From: Anisus vortex
Taxonomy: Eukaryota; Mollusca; Gastropoda; Planorbidae
Direction: 5' to 3'
Assembly: GCA_949126835.1 (NCBI GenBank)
Contig: OX421502.1
Location: 32,035,227 to 32,099,226, forward strand
Length of the DNA stretch: 64,000 nt
Shown: piece by piece, positions 1-10,708 of the stretch
How the letters are laid out: each line of letters opens with the position of its first letter
How positions within the stretch are numbered: the first letter of the stretch is position 1
Notes under the pieces: model-generated
What the model was told of the DNA's origin: nothing
The model's input: only the letters and a program-made list of their open reading frames with translations
Databases searched by the model: none
Program-made: the position numbers and the translations under genes

Positions 1-1526
1 CCTTCCCCCCCCCCTCCCACACCATTTATAGACAGTCCTACATAAAAGTTGAGTCGGTGTGATACAGCCCCCCCCCCCCCCCCCCCCCCCGGCCCGACCA
101 CCCTAAACTCCAACACCCCCCTCTGTAATACCCACACAATAAAGGCAATAGTAGCAGTAAAACCAAAAGAAAATTACGCTTCGGAAAAATTCTTCATCTG
201 ATTTACAAGGGGGGGGGGGGGGGGGGGGGGCGGGGGGACTTGTATCGGTTTATTTGATGGTAAATTTTACCTTCAATAAAACATAAAGAAAAAAAAGAAA
301 GAAAAGAAAGAGTTATTACAAAGTCCGGCTCTGATTTAAGCGGACAGTCTCATTGAAGTCTTTAAAGTATCACACGGGGGAATAGATGAACTCAATGGTA
401 CGTTTTTAAAGTGTGTTGAGAGAATTCGTGTTAAGGATCTAATTCTCTATCAGGAGCCATTCTACTTATTGTAAACATTCGTTCATGTTATTTGATCAAA
501 CATGTGAATTAAGAAAAAAATATTAGAAAATGAATTAAATTTGGATATTTTACATTTCACGGATACGTTTTTTTAGTGGATACATAGAATTGTGGATGAT
601 GATGTCAATAGGGTAACCTATAGATCAACAATATAAAAAAACGTGTCGAGATTATGTGCTCTGTGTCTCTCACTAATTTGGCGTCTGGTTTGATTTTGTA
701 GGTTTTTCTTAAATATGCAGCTTGCTTCGTTCGTAAGTGTTCCGCAAACTCAAACAACACAATCCAAGTTTTATCACAAAAATATTGCTATTTTCTTTAT
801 TATTTACCTGGTCACGTTTCATACAAGATTTCGTAATATGAATATATATTACAATGTAGTCTATATTCATCAAACAATTTATTTCTTAAAATTAAATTTT
901 GTTTTATTCTTTAAAAATAAAACTGTTGTATTTCTAGGTAGGCTACTATAACTGTCTTCTATCTTCATAGTTAAAGCTTTTATTGTCATGGATAAGCGTA
1001 GGACGTAATAATCATCTTTATAGAAGGATCGTCTGTAACATACATGATAGGCTTACTGTAACGTTGTGTTTTGTATTAATGTTTTTGTTATTATTATTGT
1101 TGTTGTTTGGTTTATTACCCAGAATGCATAAAGCTTACAGTAATCTAGGCCCATTATATTTTTATTATACTTGTTTTTGGCACCTCACTCTTATATGCTC
1201 CTAATATACTCGTTCTCAACAGTCCACTATTCTAGCTACAGTTATGACTAAAGGCATATAATCTTTAAAAAAATATTTTTTTACTGTTGTTTATCCTATT
1301 ATCCCAAATGAAATGCTAAGCCCCACATTGATAAAAAAAAGGAATGATTACATACGAATAACTTATATCAGTGTTACCTAAAACGTATTTTTTCGTGACC
1401 CAGTTTTTTATATACTTTTCCTTCGTGCCATACCAACATGTTTATTGCCTACATTTGCCTACATTTGCCTACTTATATAATTAAAAGATTTGAGTCTTAA
1501 AAAAATATTTAAAAATCCTTTTTTAG
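1..1526. other. No gene seen; AT-rich with poly-C and poly-G tracts
   Basis: Long C runs near 6-14 and 67-90 and a G run near 210-235 flank otherwise AT-rich DNA. Short open frames here have no recognisable motif. The only small internal repeat noted is three copies of TGCCTACATT around 1446-1472. Confidence 0.5.
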
Positions 1527-1804
1527 TACAAATGTAAAGTACCATTCGGACCGAATTGATCATATGGCCGGTGAAGCAGCTTTCCCCAGTTTCTGTGGCC
1601 ACGGCATACTAGGGGATGTGTTGCCAGCACAATGCCCAGCCGCCTATACTTTAATCCAACTAATGTCAGGTACCCATCAGAGCTGGGTAGACTCAGGGAC
1701 AGACACTCTCCGGTCCAGAAAAAAATCCTAGTCTTCACCAGGATTCGAAGCCAGAACCTTCGGAACGCTAGTAGAACGCGCTTCCGCTCAGTCACCGAGC
1801 CCCC
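1527..1804 (-). mobile_element. tRNA-derived SINE, family A, near full length
   Basis: Read on the minus strand it opens with a tRNA-like head (A-box-like TGACTGAGCGG, B box GGCTTCGAATCC). It continues with the family body CTACCCAGCTCTGATGGG, GGCGGCTGGGCATTGTGCTGG and CCACAGAAACTGG, and ends GGTCCGAATGGTACTTTAC. At least six other copies are in this window. Its 5' end abuts the 42-bp minisatellite directly. An open frame of 99 codons lies across it but is not a gene. Confidence 0.85.
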
Positions 1805-2392
1805 ATTATAGTATATACACATTATTATTCAAAACTAAATTTCCACATTATAGTATATACACATTATTATTCAAAACTAAATTTACCCATTATAGTATAT
1901 ACACATTATTATTCAAAACTAAATTTCCCCATTATAGTATATACACATTATTATTCAAAACTAAATTTCCCCATTATAGTATATACAGATTATTATTCAA
2001 AACTAAATTTCCCCATTATAGTATATACAGATTATTATTCAAAACTAAATTTCCCCATTATAGTATATACACATTATTATTCAAAACTAAATTTCCCCAT
2101 TATAGTATATACACATTATTGTTCAAAACTAAAACCCCCCATTATAGTATATACACATTATTATTCAAAACTAAAACCCCCCATTATAGTATATACACAT
2201 TATTATTCAAAACTAAATCGCCCCATTATAGTATATACACATTATTATTCAAAACTAAATTTCCCCATTATAGTATATACACATTATTATTCAAAACTAA
2301 ATTTCTCCATTATAGTATATACACATTATTATTCAAAACTAAATTTCCACATTATAGTATATACACATTATTATTCAAAACTAAATCGCCCC
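1805..2392 (+). repeat. 42-bp minisatellite, 14 units
   Basis: ATTATAGTATATACACATTA recurs every 42 nt from 1805 to 2351, fourteen units, with small changes in the C-rich spacer. Because 42 is divisible by three, one frame stays open and reads a 14-residue repeat (FKTKFPHYSIYTLL), but nothing else suggests coding. Confidence 0.95.
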
Positions 2393-3290
2393 ATAAGAAG
2401 ATACATATATACATATTGAAAAATATAATCACATGTTAATGTCTTTATTGGTTGATATAAATTGATGAAATCGGGAAAACAATTAATTATAATTCTCTAG
2501 TGAACATTTTAAAAGAATTTCTTTTTTTAATGAGTTTTTATGTTCAAGAATACTGTATATATAAGAATATAATGTCATGTGTCTGTTGCCTATTTAACAG
2601 CTTAATGGTTTCAAGTAAATCATTTCTAAAATAATACCTACTTACTCATAATATATTTTCCTTAATATTACATTTTATTCTGACTTGTCTACTGCAAGTA
2701 TACTAAATTGTTGTTCTAGGCCTACATTCAATAACTTATAAAATTAATTTTCTACAATGAATTTTAAAGAGTTCCTACATATTTTTTTTTATGCAGAACA
2801 TTTTTTTAATTAAACTTAAAACAAGCAGCTCCGAACATGATAACGGAATTAAATAATTATTGCTGACATTATTCTCAAGTTCTTCAACTCACCAGCTAAC
2901 TTCACCAATGTCACTGGTCAATGTGCATAATAGTTTATGTAATATTTATGGAAGCTCTATCCCTATCAACATATTCGGGGGCAGAAGGGGGGGGGGATTT
3001 AATTTTCCTGGTAAATTGACAATCAGACCATGAATAGTTTGGTCAATACACTGCATGACTAAACTCTTGTGGAATTAAAATGCTATGAACCTAATATGAC
3101 TAGAGTAACGTAAAGAAAAATTCAAGCTTGACCACGCCTGTTCTTAACTTTAAAATAAAAATAATTAAATGACCAAGATACAAACATAATTATACCGGAA
3201 GGATGCGATGCAATATATTCTCGTTTGTGGAATTTAAAACAAAAATATTTATAATAAAGTAAGTAAGTTAATCTCTTACCATTATACGAC
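2393..3290. other. AT-rich spacer, nothing recognised
   Basis: No open frame with recognisable motif, no tRNA and no clear repeat, apart from a short G-run near 2990. Confidence 0.5.
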
Positions 3291-3850
3291 CATTTGCTAA
3301 TACGGACATTTGCTACAATGGCCGCATCGATTTATGAGTGTCTCAAAAAAGAAAACACGACGAGATTTCCGGCTCTTACGGCCTTGACGTAGCGATTTTA
3401 AGGGGTAAACAACGGTTGTGAGGGGGGGGGGCAAACTAAGGTCATGTACGAGACTAGGTACCCCGCGGCACGCCAATAAAGCGTGTAGCCATACAAAGTT
3501 TACGGTCTCCGGTATAACTATACATGCAGTATACTTCCCTCCCCCATCTGCAGAATTCCCCATCGGATCATTCTCGTGGTAGCTTTCTCGTATACCTGCA
3601 ATGTCGCCCGGTAGCAGTAATTCCAGATTATACGTATGGACATCCATGGCACCAGGGAAGAGTTGAGGCGGACTGCTGCGCACATTGCTTCCTCCCCACC
3701 GAGCCCCAAAAGCACGCATATCGGTGGTTTCCGCACTTCGCCAGCAATAAGGACCATGGGTAAAGAACAACACCAGAACACTTGCGATATATTTCATGGC
3801 CTAGAGCCTAGAGTATGGGCCGCCTACCCTTTGATAATAGGGTCAAAGTG
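3291..3850 (+). repeat. Dispersed repeat C, copy 1 (unclassified)
   Basis: The segment from about 3553 to 3770 (CATCGGATCATTCTCGTGG ... CATTGCTTCCTCCCCACCGAG ...) is a diverged copy of 30410-30625. It is richer in GC than its surroundings. Overlapping frames on both strands differ between the two copies, so it is unlikely to be protein-coding. Class unknown: could be a SINE, a non-coding part of a LINE, or a relic of a transcribed gene. Confidence 0.6.
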
Positions 3851-4030
3851 GGATGTCGAATTCATTCAGCGTGCCAAAAGCAGAAATGTCAACCTGCGCC
3901 ACCATTTTTTTTTGTAGAAGCTATATTTTCTTGTGTAAAAATCATATCTTACGACAGTTGATGAGTATAATGATAAATATGGATACATTGGTAAAATGCA
4001 GTAACCATTTTTCATACCTTGGTGTTCCTT

Positions 4031-4358
4031 ATTATAGATAATACCAAAGACTATAATAAGATGGACCGCTTGCTCTACTTTTAGACCTTAAATGTTGTTG
4101 TTTTTCCGTGCGCAACCAATAAGGCTGTCTTAAATGACTTCTACGCCCCTACGATTGCATCAAAGGTTTCGGCCGTATATAACTTTCGATTTTAATCTCA
4201 ATTTTCCATTTTAAAAAATCATAGCGAATTAATAAACCGGAAGTCTAGAGGACTTAGTGCAATCGGAAATTCCAAAACTAAGTGTTTCAAGTTATCAAAT
4301 AGCAGAAATATCAAAGCAAGCGGTGTATCTTATTATAGTCTTTGATAATACCATAGAC
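4031..4358 (+). mobile_element. MITE-like element M1, copy 1
   Basis: The left terminus GACTATAATAAGATGGACCG (about 4051) is inverted at the right end (about 4315-4345, CTTATTATAGTC). The inside shares CGTGCGCAACCAATAAGGC and ATCGGAAATTCC with the inverted copy at 4570-4858. No coding sequence, so probably a non-autonomous DNA transposon of about 0.3 kb. Confidence 0.7.
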
Positions 4359-4569
4359 CAGGGGTCGGCAACCTACGGCACGCGTGCCAAACTTGGCACG
4401 CCGAGAGATTTTCAATGGCACGCGGAAGAGGCCTCAATAGTCTATTCAAGTCTCTTGTACAAGAAATTAATTTAGTGCTACAACAGGATGACTTTTTAGG
4501 CTGTTGGCACGTAGAATGAATTAGAAATCATACTTTGGCACACTTTTATCAAAAGGTTGCCGACCCCTG
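4359..4569 (+). mobile_element. hAT-type MITE, 211 bp
   Basis: Terminal inverted repeats CAGGGGTCGGCAACCT and AGGTTGCCGACCCCTG bound an internal GGCACGCGTGCCAAACTTGG motif. It is flanked by near-identical 8-bp duplications (CCATAGAC 4351-4358, CTATAGAC 4570-4577), as expected for hAT transposition. It sits between two inverted copies of element M1. Confidence 0.9.
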
Positions 4570-4858
4570 CTATAGACTATAACATACATGGACCGCTTGC
4601 TTTAGTATTTATGCTATATGATGACTCGAAACATTGATTTTCGGAATTTCCGATTCGTTGTTTCCTTTGCACTTCCTTTTATTGAATCGCTTCAATTTTC
4701 TCAATTAGAAATTAAAATTAAAATCGAAAGTTGTATAAAGCGGAAACATTTAAGAAACAACGAGCCTTATTGGTTGCGCACGGAAAAAAAAAGTTGATAT
4801 AAGCTTGAAAAATAGAGCAAGCGGTCCATCTTATTATAGTCTATGATAATACAAAATG
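4570..4858 (-). mobile_element. MITE-like element M1, copy 2 (inverted)
   Basis: Reverse complement matches 4031-4358 at both ends and at CGTGCGCAACCAATAAGGC and ATCGGAAATTCCGAAA. Both ends carry TATAGTCTATGATAAT-like sequence, probably terminal repeat or target sequence. Confidence 0.7.
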
Positions 4859-5668
4859 AGCAATTAAGTTGAATTTAAGCCTGTGTGTTTTTCCCGTTTT
4901 TTTTTTATCTCACTGTCTTCATTCGCTCCCTTTACTCGGAAAAGTATTGCGTCATGCGATTACCTGTAATTTGAGTCTAAAATATAGTATATCATTATAG
5001 TCCTTAGTCTTTCATTTTCACGAGTGTTTAAATGCTGTTGGACTTTTGGAGTCAGTTGTTAGCCTCATTAGTTTATGAACCCATTACACAAAGCTACTCA
5101 AAACGATCAAGAAGAGTTTGACCTTTCGTCAGTTAGTGTTTCTGAGTTTGATATTAGTTTATTGAATAAGCACGTTTGAAATTAATTCCCAGCGCGTTTT
5201 ATTACAACATTGCTTTTAAACTTTCATTTTTGGAATTTACCAAAATTTTAATATATTTCTTGAAGTCAACTTTTTTTTTTAATTGATCTGATATAAGATT
5301 TGTTATTTAAACTTTTCAGATTTAGTACTGCAATTTCCATTAATCGTGTTTTTGAATAAATACAACGACGCAAAGTATATACATGAAAATTAGAAAGATT
5401 ATTGGACCATTTATTTGTAAATCCATTAACGATTGTTACAAATATTATCATTATCATTATCTATTTTTCCTAAATCAGTGAATTGGTGTGGAGCTTGAGT
5501 ATTATGTCTGGATGAAGGGTGACAGATAACTTGATACTATATTATATAATAATGTTTGCATGTAATAATTATTTTAAAAAAAAATATAAATGCTACAATT
5601 TTATCCGATTAAAAAAATAAATATATTCAACTTTTCTTTTTTTTTCCTTAACAAATAAGAAAAAATTA
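4859..5668. other. AT-rich spacer, nothing recognised
   Basis: No motif-bearing frame, no RNA gene, no repeat shared with other parts of the window was noticed. Confidence 0.5.
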
Positions 5669-5741
5669 CGCCCGATAAGGGACTTGAACCCTTGACCCTC
5701 AGATTAAAAGTCTGATACTCTACCGACTGAGCTAACCGGGC
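5669..5741 (-). tRNA. tRNA-Lys (anticodon TTT)
   Basis: On the minus strand a 73-nt cloverleaf begins GCCCGGTTAGCTCAGTCGG, has anticodon loop CTTTTAA and T arm GGGTTCAAGTCCC, and closes with CGGGC plus discriminator G. It is followed on the minus strand by a T5 Pol III terminator. It differs from the copy at 63200 by one base (T instead of C at the end of the D stem, giving a G-U pair). No intron and no encoded CCA. Confidence 0.95.
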
Positions 5742-6048
5742 TCATGTTTATTTGGATGTATACCGCGTGTTTTCGATGTTTGCTTTTATCAAATAATATT
5801 TTAATAAAAATACTATATTATCTCATCATATTGGTTAAAGCCGCTCCCTCTAAACATAATATTATTCTTTTTTTACGTCTGTCTGTAATTCACACTTTAA
5901 TAACAGTTTGAAAAGAAATTAGTTTGCTGGAAGAAAGAGAACTTATATGAGTTTGCTCTTCCATTGCGGGACAAGAAAAGTGTTTTTATCTTTATGTATG
6001 TTTATTTAAACATGTAGAAGATTGTTCAGTTGTATTTTTAAACAAGCT

Positions 6049-6470
6049 GAAATTCCCCGGCGTTACCCGGGGAAAAATGACATTTATTTAAAAAATGATT
6101 TAGGACTATCCATGTCCATGCGGATGAGAATCAAACATGCGTCTTCTGGGTGCGTCTAAAATATAATTATTCAATTTTACTTACTGAAAACATTTTAGGA
6201 AAGCTTTAAGTCCTAAAACTCTTTCCAATCTTTTAAAAAAAAATTGTGGAAATTTAAACAAAAAAGTAGAAGAAAAGAAAAGAGTGGGGAATCGAACCCA
6301 GGTTGCCCGCATGGCAGTCGAAGACGCTAACCACTACGCTAGGGAAGACACATGTCAAAAAGCGAGATCACAAAAGTAAAATATGAGACAATAAGGTTAC
6401 GTGTCGTTAACATAAAAACAATTTTGATTGGTTATACACACACACAAGCTACTTTATAAATATAGAGATT
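6049..6470 (-). mobile_element. tRNA-like repeat, family B, copy 1
   Basis: On the minus strand a tRNA-like segment (6349-6285) reads CCTAGCGTAGTGGTTAGCG ... GACTGCCATGCGGGC ... GGGTTCGATTCCCC, similar to tRNA-Gly(GCC) A and B boxes. Upstream is CTCATATTTTAC, shared with copies at 25420 and 57677. The 3' end reads CCCCGGGTAACGCCGGGGAA. It lacks a closed acceptor stem, so it is not a functional tRNA. Confidence 0.7.
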
Positions 6471-7129
6471 AGAATTTAATGCTTTATGGATTATTGCTAC
6501 TTTGCATTTCGCCGTTCTCTTCGCTAGTGTCTCTAGGTCTAGTTTTTTAACTATTGGTGTTACACTTGTCAGTTGTGAATATTCACTTAATTTTTTCTAA
6601 TTTTTTAATCTTTTCTTTAGTCGACGGTTCCGATACACATAATAATATAAGTCTAATTAATGTTATGTAGCATTTTAGCTTTATGTTTTTCTTTCGTTTG
6701 TAAAAATTCTATTTTATAAAGTTTAAGGTTTTGTTTGATTTTTTGAATAAGGCCTACTTTATTTACATTTAATGATAATGTATCACCTCCACTCATACGT
6801 TCTTGGCAATTTAAGTTTGGGTTCAATATTTTTTATTATGAATGAAGTAGCTTTCATTTTACTAGGCTTAGATACTATCTGCCGTCAGAACTTTATTAGG
6901 TGGAAAGACATAGCCTACTCCAATTAGATTTCCATTAGATGTAATTCATTTAGTTACTTTTTGTACGATTTCAGTATCTCGGTATCTATTTCTGCCCCCC
7001 CCCCCTTCCCCGTTGTACTGCGTCGGCTCAATCGGCTCCCTGTGATAGCCAAAACTGAATACCGATACTTTGCCGTCAGTGCCAACATAATAATGAGGAG
7101 ATGTCGTCCTTTTTCAAGGAAATAATCAT

Positions 7130-7605
7130 CCTTTTTTTTTTCCGCAAAGACCACTCCGCTCTGTTGACTCATCGCTTCTGGGGGTGCCTCGTTTCGTCTC
7201 TGACGACAGTTGTCCGAAGAGCCTTCTCAATATCTGGCCTGAAATTATTATGGAATCTACTTCCCATCCACCTTAGGCAGATAGGTTCTATCATCACTTT
7301 TAAAAAGAACTTGTAAAAAAACAACATTATTTTAATATTTACCCTCGGTTAAACATTTTTTTTAGACCTTTACTGTTTTACTTTTTTTTAAAGTCAGCTA
7401 ATGCTAGGCCAACATGTATTTTCTTTGTCCTATATATTTGTACATTTTTTAGATTGTTAGTTAGCTCTAGAGTCTATATCCTTTTTAGCCTAGAGAATTA
7501 TGTCCGTGTTATTGTTTTTTTTTTTGTTTTTTTTCAATGTTAAATGAGCTCTGAGCTTAAATTATGTTCGTTTGCTGCGCTATTAATATGGAATAAAAAT
7601 TATTA
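7130..7605 (+). mobile_element. LINE 3' fragment (CR1/L2-like)
   Basis: The frame at 7101-7316 ends with GLKLLWNLLPIHLRQIGSII then TFKKNL, the usual C-terminus of CR1/L2-type reverse transcriptases (compare KVWNS and TFKKNLKTHYF at 61840-61930). The following 3' UTR contains GAGCTCTGAGCTTAAATTATG and ends with an AATAAAAATTATTATT tail. 5'-truncated and non-functional. Confidence 0.75.
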
Positions 7606-7890
7606 TTAGGCCTATTAATAAAAGGACCAGTGGGGTTTATTTAAAGCATTTTATAAATTGCTAAATGTGTAATGTACTAAGCAATTAGGCCTACATATTT
7701 TTATAACTGGAAACAGACATAGCTGATTACGTTAATCTAAAATAATACATAGTGTTTTTTTCCGGAAAAAAAAAATTAAAATTAAATGATAAATCCACTA
7801 TGTACAAATGACAATGCGACTGAGATACAAGAGTCAATGGCCGGCTTGAAGCTTTCCAAGAAATAGAATTTATAATGACATACCTCTGTG

Positions 7891-8163
7891 TAGAGATGGC
7901 CAAGGTGGCCGAGGCGCGACGTACCGAAGGTTCTGGGTTCGAGTCCTGGTGATGGCTAGGATATTGTTCTCGGGACTGGAGGGTGTCCCTGAGCCTACCC
8001 AGCTCTGATAAGTACCTGACTTTAGTTGAGGTTAAGAAAAGGCGGCTGGTAATTTTGCTGGCCACACAACCCCCTAGTATGCCGTGGCCACAGAAACTGG
8101 TGCGCGCTGCTTCACCGGTCCTATTGATCAAGTTGGTCCGACTGGATACTTTACATTTTTACC
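7891..8163 (+). mobile_element. tRNA-derived SINE, family A, full-length copy
   Basis: Starts with a tRNA-like head (GATGGCCAAGGTGGCCGAGG, B box GGGTTCGAGTCCTGG), then CTACCCAGCTCTGATAAG, GGCGGCTGGTA, CCGTGGCCACAGAAACTGG and the end GGTCCGACTGGATACTTTAC. It is the best copy for defining the head of this family. Confidence 0.88.
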
Positions 8164-8989
8164 CAAGGGTACCGGTATTAAAGTTAAAAAAAACAAAAAC
8201 TTTTGAAGCTATGATCTCCGTGACTATGTGCATTTTTGTGTGTGGGTGAAATCTAGTTCTAGATTAATACTTTTTTTTTTATCCATATTATACCTAGTTC
8301 AGTTCAGAAATTAAAGCTAGGTTTAGTTCCTCTTTAAATTCAGCCAAATAAAAATCTTTTTAAAAAAATTACTTTTTTTTGGCATATTTATTTTTATAAA
8401 AACAATTTCATAAAAATCAATTTTACTTACTTTCTCTATAATATTATTAAACTATATAAAGTTATGGCGGGTGTCAATTTTCATGCCAATTGGTTAATAT
8501 AAAAACTCGCTCGTGACTTTATTACATAGTATGTTTTTTAATTTAGTTTTTGAAGATTATGGGTGCCTTCGTGTGTTCTACATAGTATAATTGTTAGACT
8601 CCTCGCTTGTCAGGCTAGTTTGATCCCCCTTAGGCAATCTGTTATATTTTTTCCGTTATAAGGATACCATATTTCCTGATTAGGGCAATGTCAGTGGGGT
8701 TGAGTCTTTTTTAATTTAGTTTGTCAAGAATGTTTTAGTTTGTCTAATGAAATTTAATAAGTTAAAAAAAAAAGCTTAAAAATTATATTTTACATTTCAG
8801 TATTGATTCATTGAAGGCCTATTCGTATCAATGCATTTAGTATAGCCCATTAAATATAATTGTAAAGGTCCACTTATTATCGTATAAATTAATTAATTAC
8901 CATTATTACAATTTTGCCTAAACCTACGTTATCTAAATTAATTATAAATTCATCGAAATCATATTGAGGATGACAAAGTATCTTCGTTA

Positions 8990-8990
<1 letters not shown>
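8164..8990. other. AT-rich spacer, nothing recognised
   Basis: No recognisable gene or repeat. Confidence 0.5.

Positions 8991-9043
<53 letters not shown>
8991..9043. repeat. (AT)n microsatellite
   Basis: About 25 uninterrupted AT dinucleotides after CTATCT. Confidence 0.97.
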
Positions 9044-9044
<1 letters not shown>

Positions 9045-9324
9045 CTGATATTATAATATGACATTTATTGCGCTTCGATGTAATCGTTACCCAGGACAAA
9101 GCCGGCTAAATTAGCACGTTTGATATAACCAAGAATCTGATACTATTTTAAATATTAATAATTTATGTAAACAAATAAAATTTGAGGTAAGATCTAAAAA
9201 AAATTATTATTAAGGCTTGGTTTAAAAGTTGAAAAAAAATTGTGCTTTTAATTAAAAAGTACAATAAAAACTTGAATGTACATTTCATCAAAAAGGAACT
9301 TGTACAAATGTAATAAGAATATAA

Positions 9325-9565
9325 AACTAAACTGCTATCTCACATTAGTTAGACCTATACTAGAATATGCAGGATCTGTATGGAACAAACTGCTATCTCA
9401 CATTAGTTAGGCCTATACTAGAATATGCAGCATCTGTATGGGACCCATCAACTAGAGAAAACATTAACAAATTAGAACAAATTAAAAAAAGAGCTGCAAG
9501 GTTCATAACTAGCGAATATTCCCAATGAGGTCAATGCACAATTCCTTAGAGACAGAAAATCGATC
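9325..9565 (+). mobile_element. LINE reverse transcriptase C-terminal fragment with 59-bp internal duplication
   Basis: Translation of the plus strand includes SHISLVRPILEYAASVWDPS, then NINKLEQIKKRAARFI. This is the conserved block after the RT domain of Jockey/CR1-type LINEs. The first 59 nt (9329-9387) are duplicated in tandem with two or three changes. Truncated at both ends. Confidence 0.8.
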
Positions 9566-9872
9566 ACGTGATACATTGTAAACTAAAACAAAAAATGGCT
9601 GATCTTACATTGATCTTAATGGCACCCATGCTTATTAAAAATTTTAATTTTTCCCATAACTATGAATATTGTGATATTATAAATGATGCTCACGGAAGCA
9701 ACAATGATTATAGACATACAAATATTAAAGAACAACACCTATTTGTTGATCTTTTAAAGGAAATATCTGAAAAGATTTACATTATTACATGATAATTTAG
9801 AGGTAGAATTTGCCCACCCAACAGAAGCGCAGTAAGTGCCCATCTCATTCAATTCATTGTTTATCAAGTATG

Positions 9873-10498
9873 TCGGTAATTGTTTACCTGCGTAAGCCCA
9901 CGATATTTGGGGTGTTATAGGAACGATTTTCAAATATCCATGGCAAATTCATACGAATCAAGTCATTAAATGTCTCGCAAACGATATTGAGGCTTAGAAA
10001 AAATAATAATTTTTAAACACGATTTTTTAGTTGTTTTTTTATTAATTGAACATAATCAACGCCATTTTGGCATTTTTGTCTTGTAACTTCACAGGAGAAG
10101 AGTTACCATCCCTAACCTGTAAAACTAACCGATACTATAACCATGCGCTATTAAAATAAATGAAATCTTAATAGCGCTTGGTTTGTATCGGTTAGTTTAT
10201 ATAGGTTAGGGATGGAAACCCTTTCACGACAATGGCCGAAATAACGTTGTTTTATGCTATCTTAACCCTTACAGTCCCGGGTGCGTATATAGCGGAACTG
10301 AAAGCAGCATAGATAGAAGTAGGTCGGTACAGGAAGGGTTAATAGTAAAAAATAGCGAATAAAAAGATTTTTTTCAAAGTCTAAATATCGTTTGCGAGAC
10401 ATTTAATGACTCGATTTGTCCGAATTTTGCATGAATCTTTAAAAATATTTCCCAGAGAACGAAAAAACTCGTGGACTAAAGTAGGTAAACAATTACCC
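9873..10498 (+). repeat. Large foldback (inverted repeat), arms about 270-290 nt
   Basis: GGTAATTGTTTACCTGCG at the left matches the reverse of AGGTAAACAATTACC at the right. TAAATGTCTCGCAAACGATATT (9970s) pairs with 10388-10409. The inner arms 10106-10153 and 10168-10215 pair closely around a 14-nt loop. An 81-bp TTAA element interrupts the right arm only. Probably a foldback/MITE-type transposon; transcription would make a long hairpin. Confidence 0.75.
10262..10342 (+). mobile_element. 81-bp TTAA-flanked MITE, copy 1
   Basis: TTAACCCTT at the left and AAGGGTTAA at the right bound 81 nt containing AGTCCCGGGTGCGTATATAG. A copy with four substitutions is at 27274-27354. TTAA target sites and CCCTT ends are features of piggyBac-like elements. 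Confidence 0.75.
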
Positions 10499-10513
10499 AA
10501 TTTGTTTAAATAT

Positions 10514-10708
10514 TGTGCCAAAACAGGATTTCTAATTCATTCAACGTGACATCAGCTTGAAAGTCATTTTGCTTTATCACTCAAATAGTTGTAAAGGATA
10601 CCTACTTGAATTGTCTAAGGGAGGAATGGGATGGGTCCTTCCACTTGCCATTGAAGATCGCTCTGCGTGCCAAGTCTGGCACTCGTTTTGTAGGTTTCCG
10701 AACCCCTG
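10514..10708 (-). mobile_element. hAT-type MITE, degraded copy
   Basis: Contains GGATTTCTAATTCATTCAACG, CGCTCTGCGTGCCAAGTCTGG and an end TTCCGAACCCCTG, matching the 0.2 kb hAT MITEs elsewhere in reverse orientation. The left terminus is not clear. Confidence 0.65.

Noticed and set aside
2119..2439. 106-codon frame with 14-residue repeat
   Set aside because: It is a by-product of the 42-bp minisatellite; no start context, domain or splice signal supports a gene.
6285..6349. tRNA-like sequence on the minus strand
   Set aside because: A and B boxes are visible but no acceptor stem closes, and the same segment recurs at 25507 and 57870 inside a dispersed repeat.
7891..7975. tRNA-like head with GGTTCGAGTCC
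   Set aside because: Belongs to SINE A; it lacks a complete cloverleaf.
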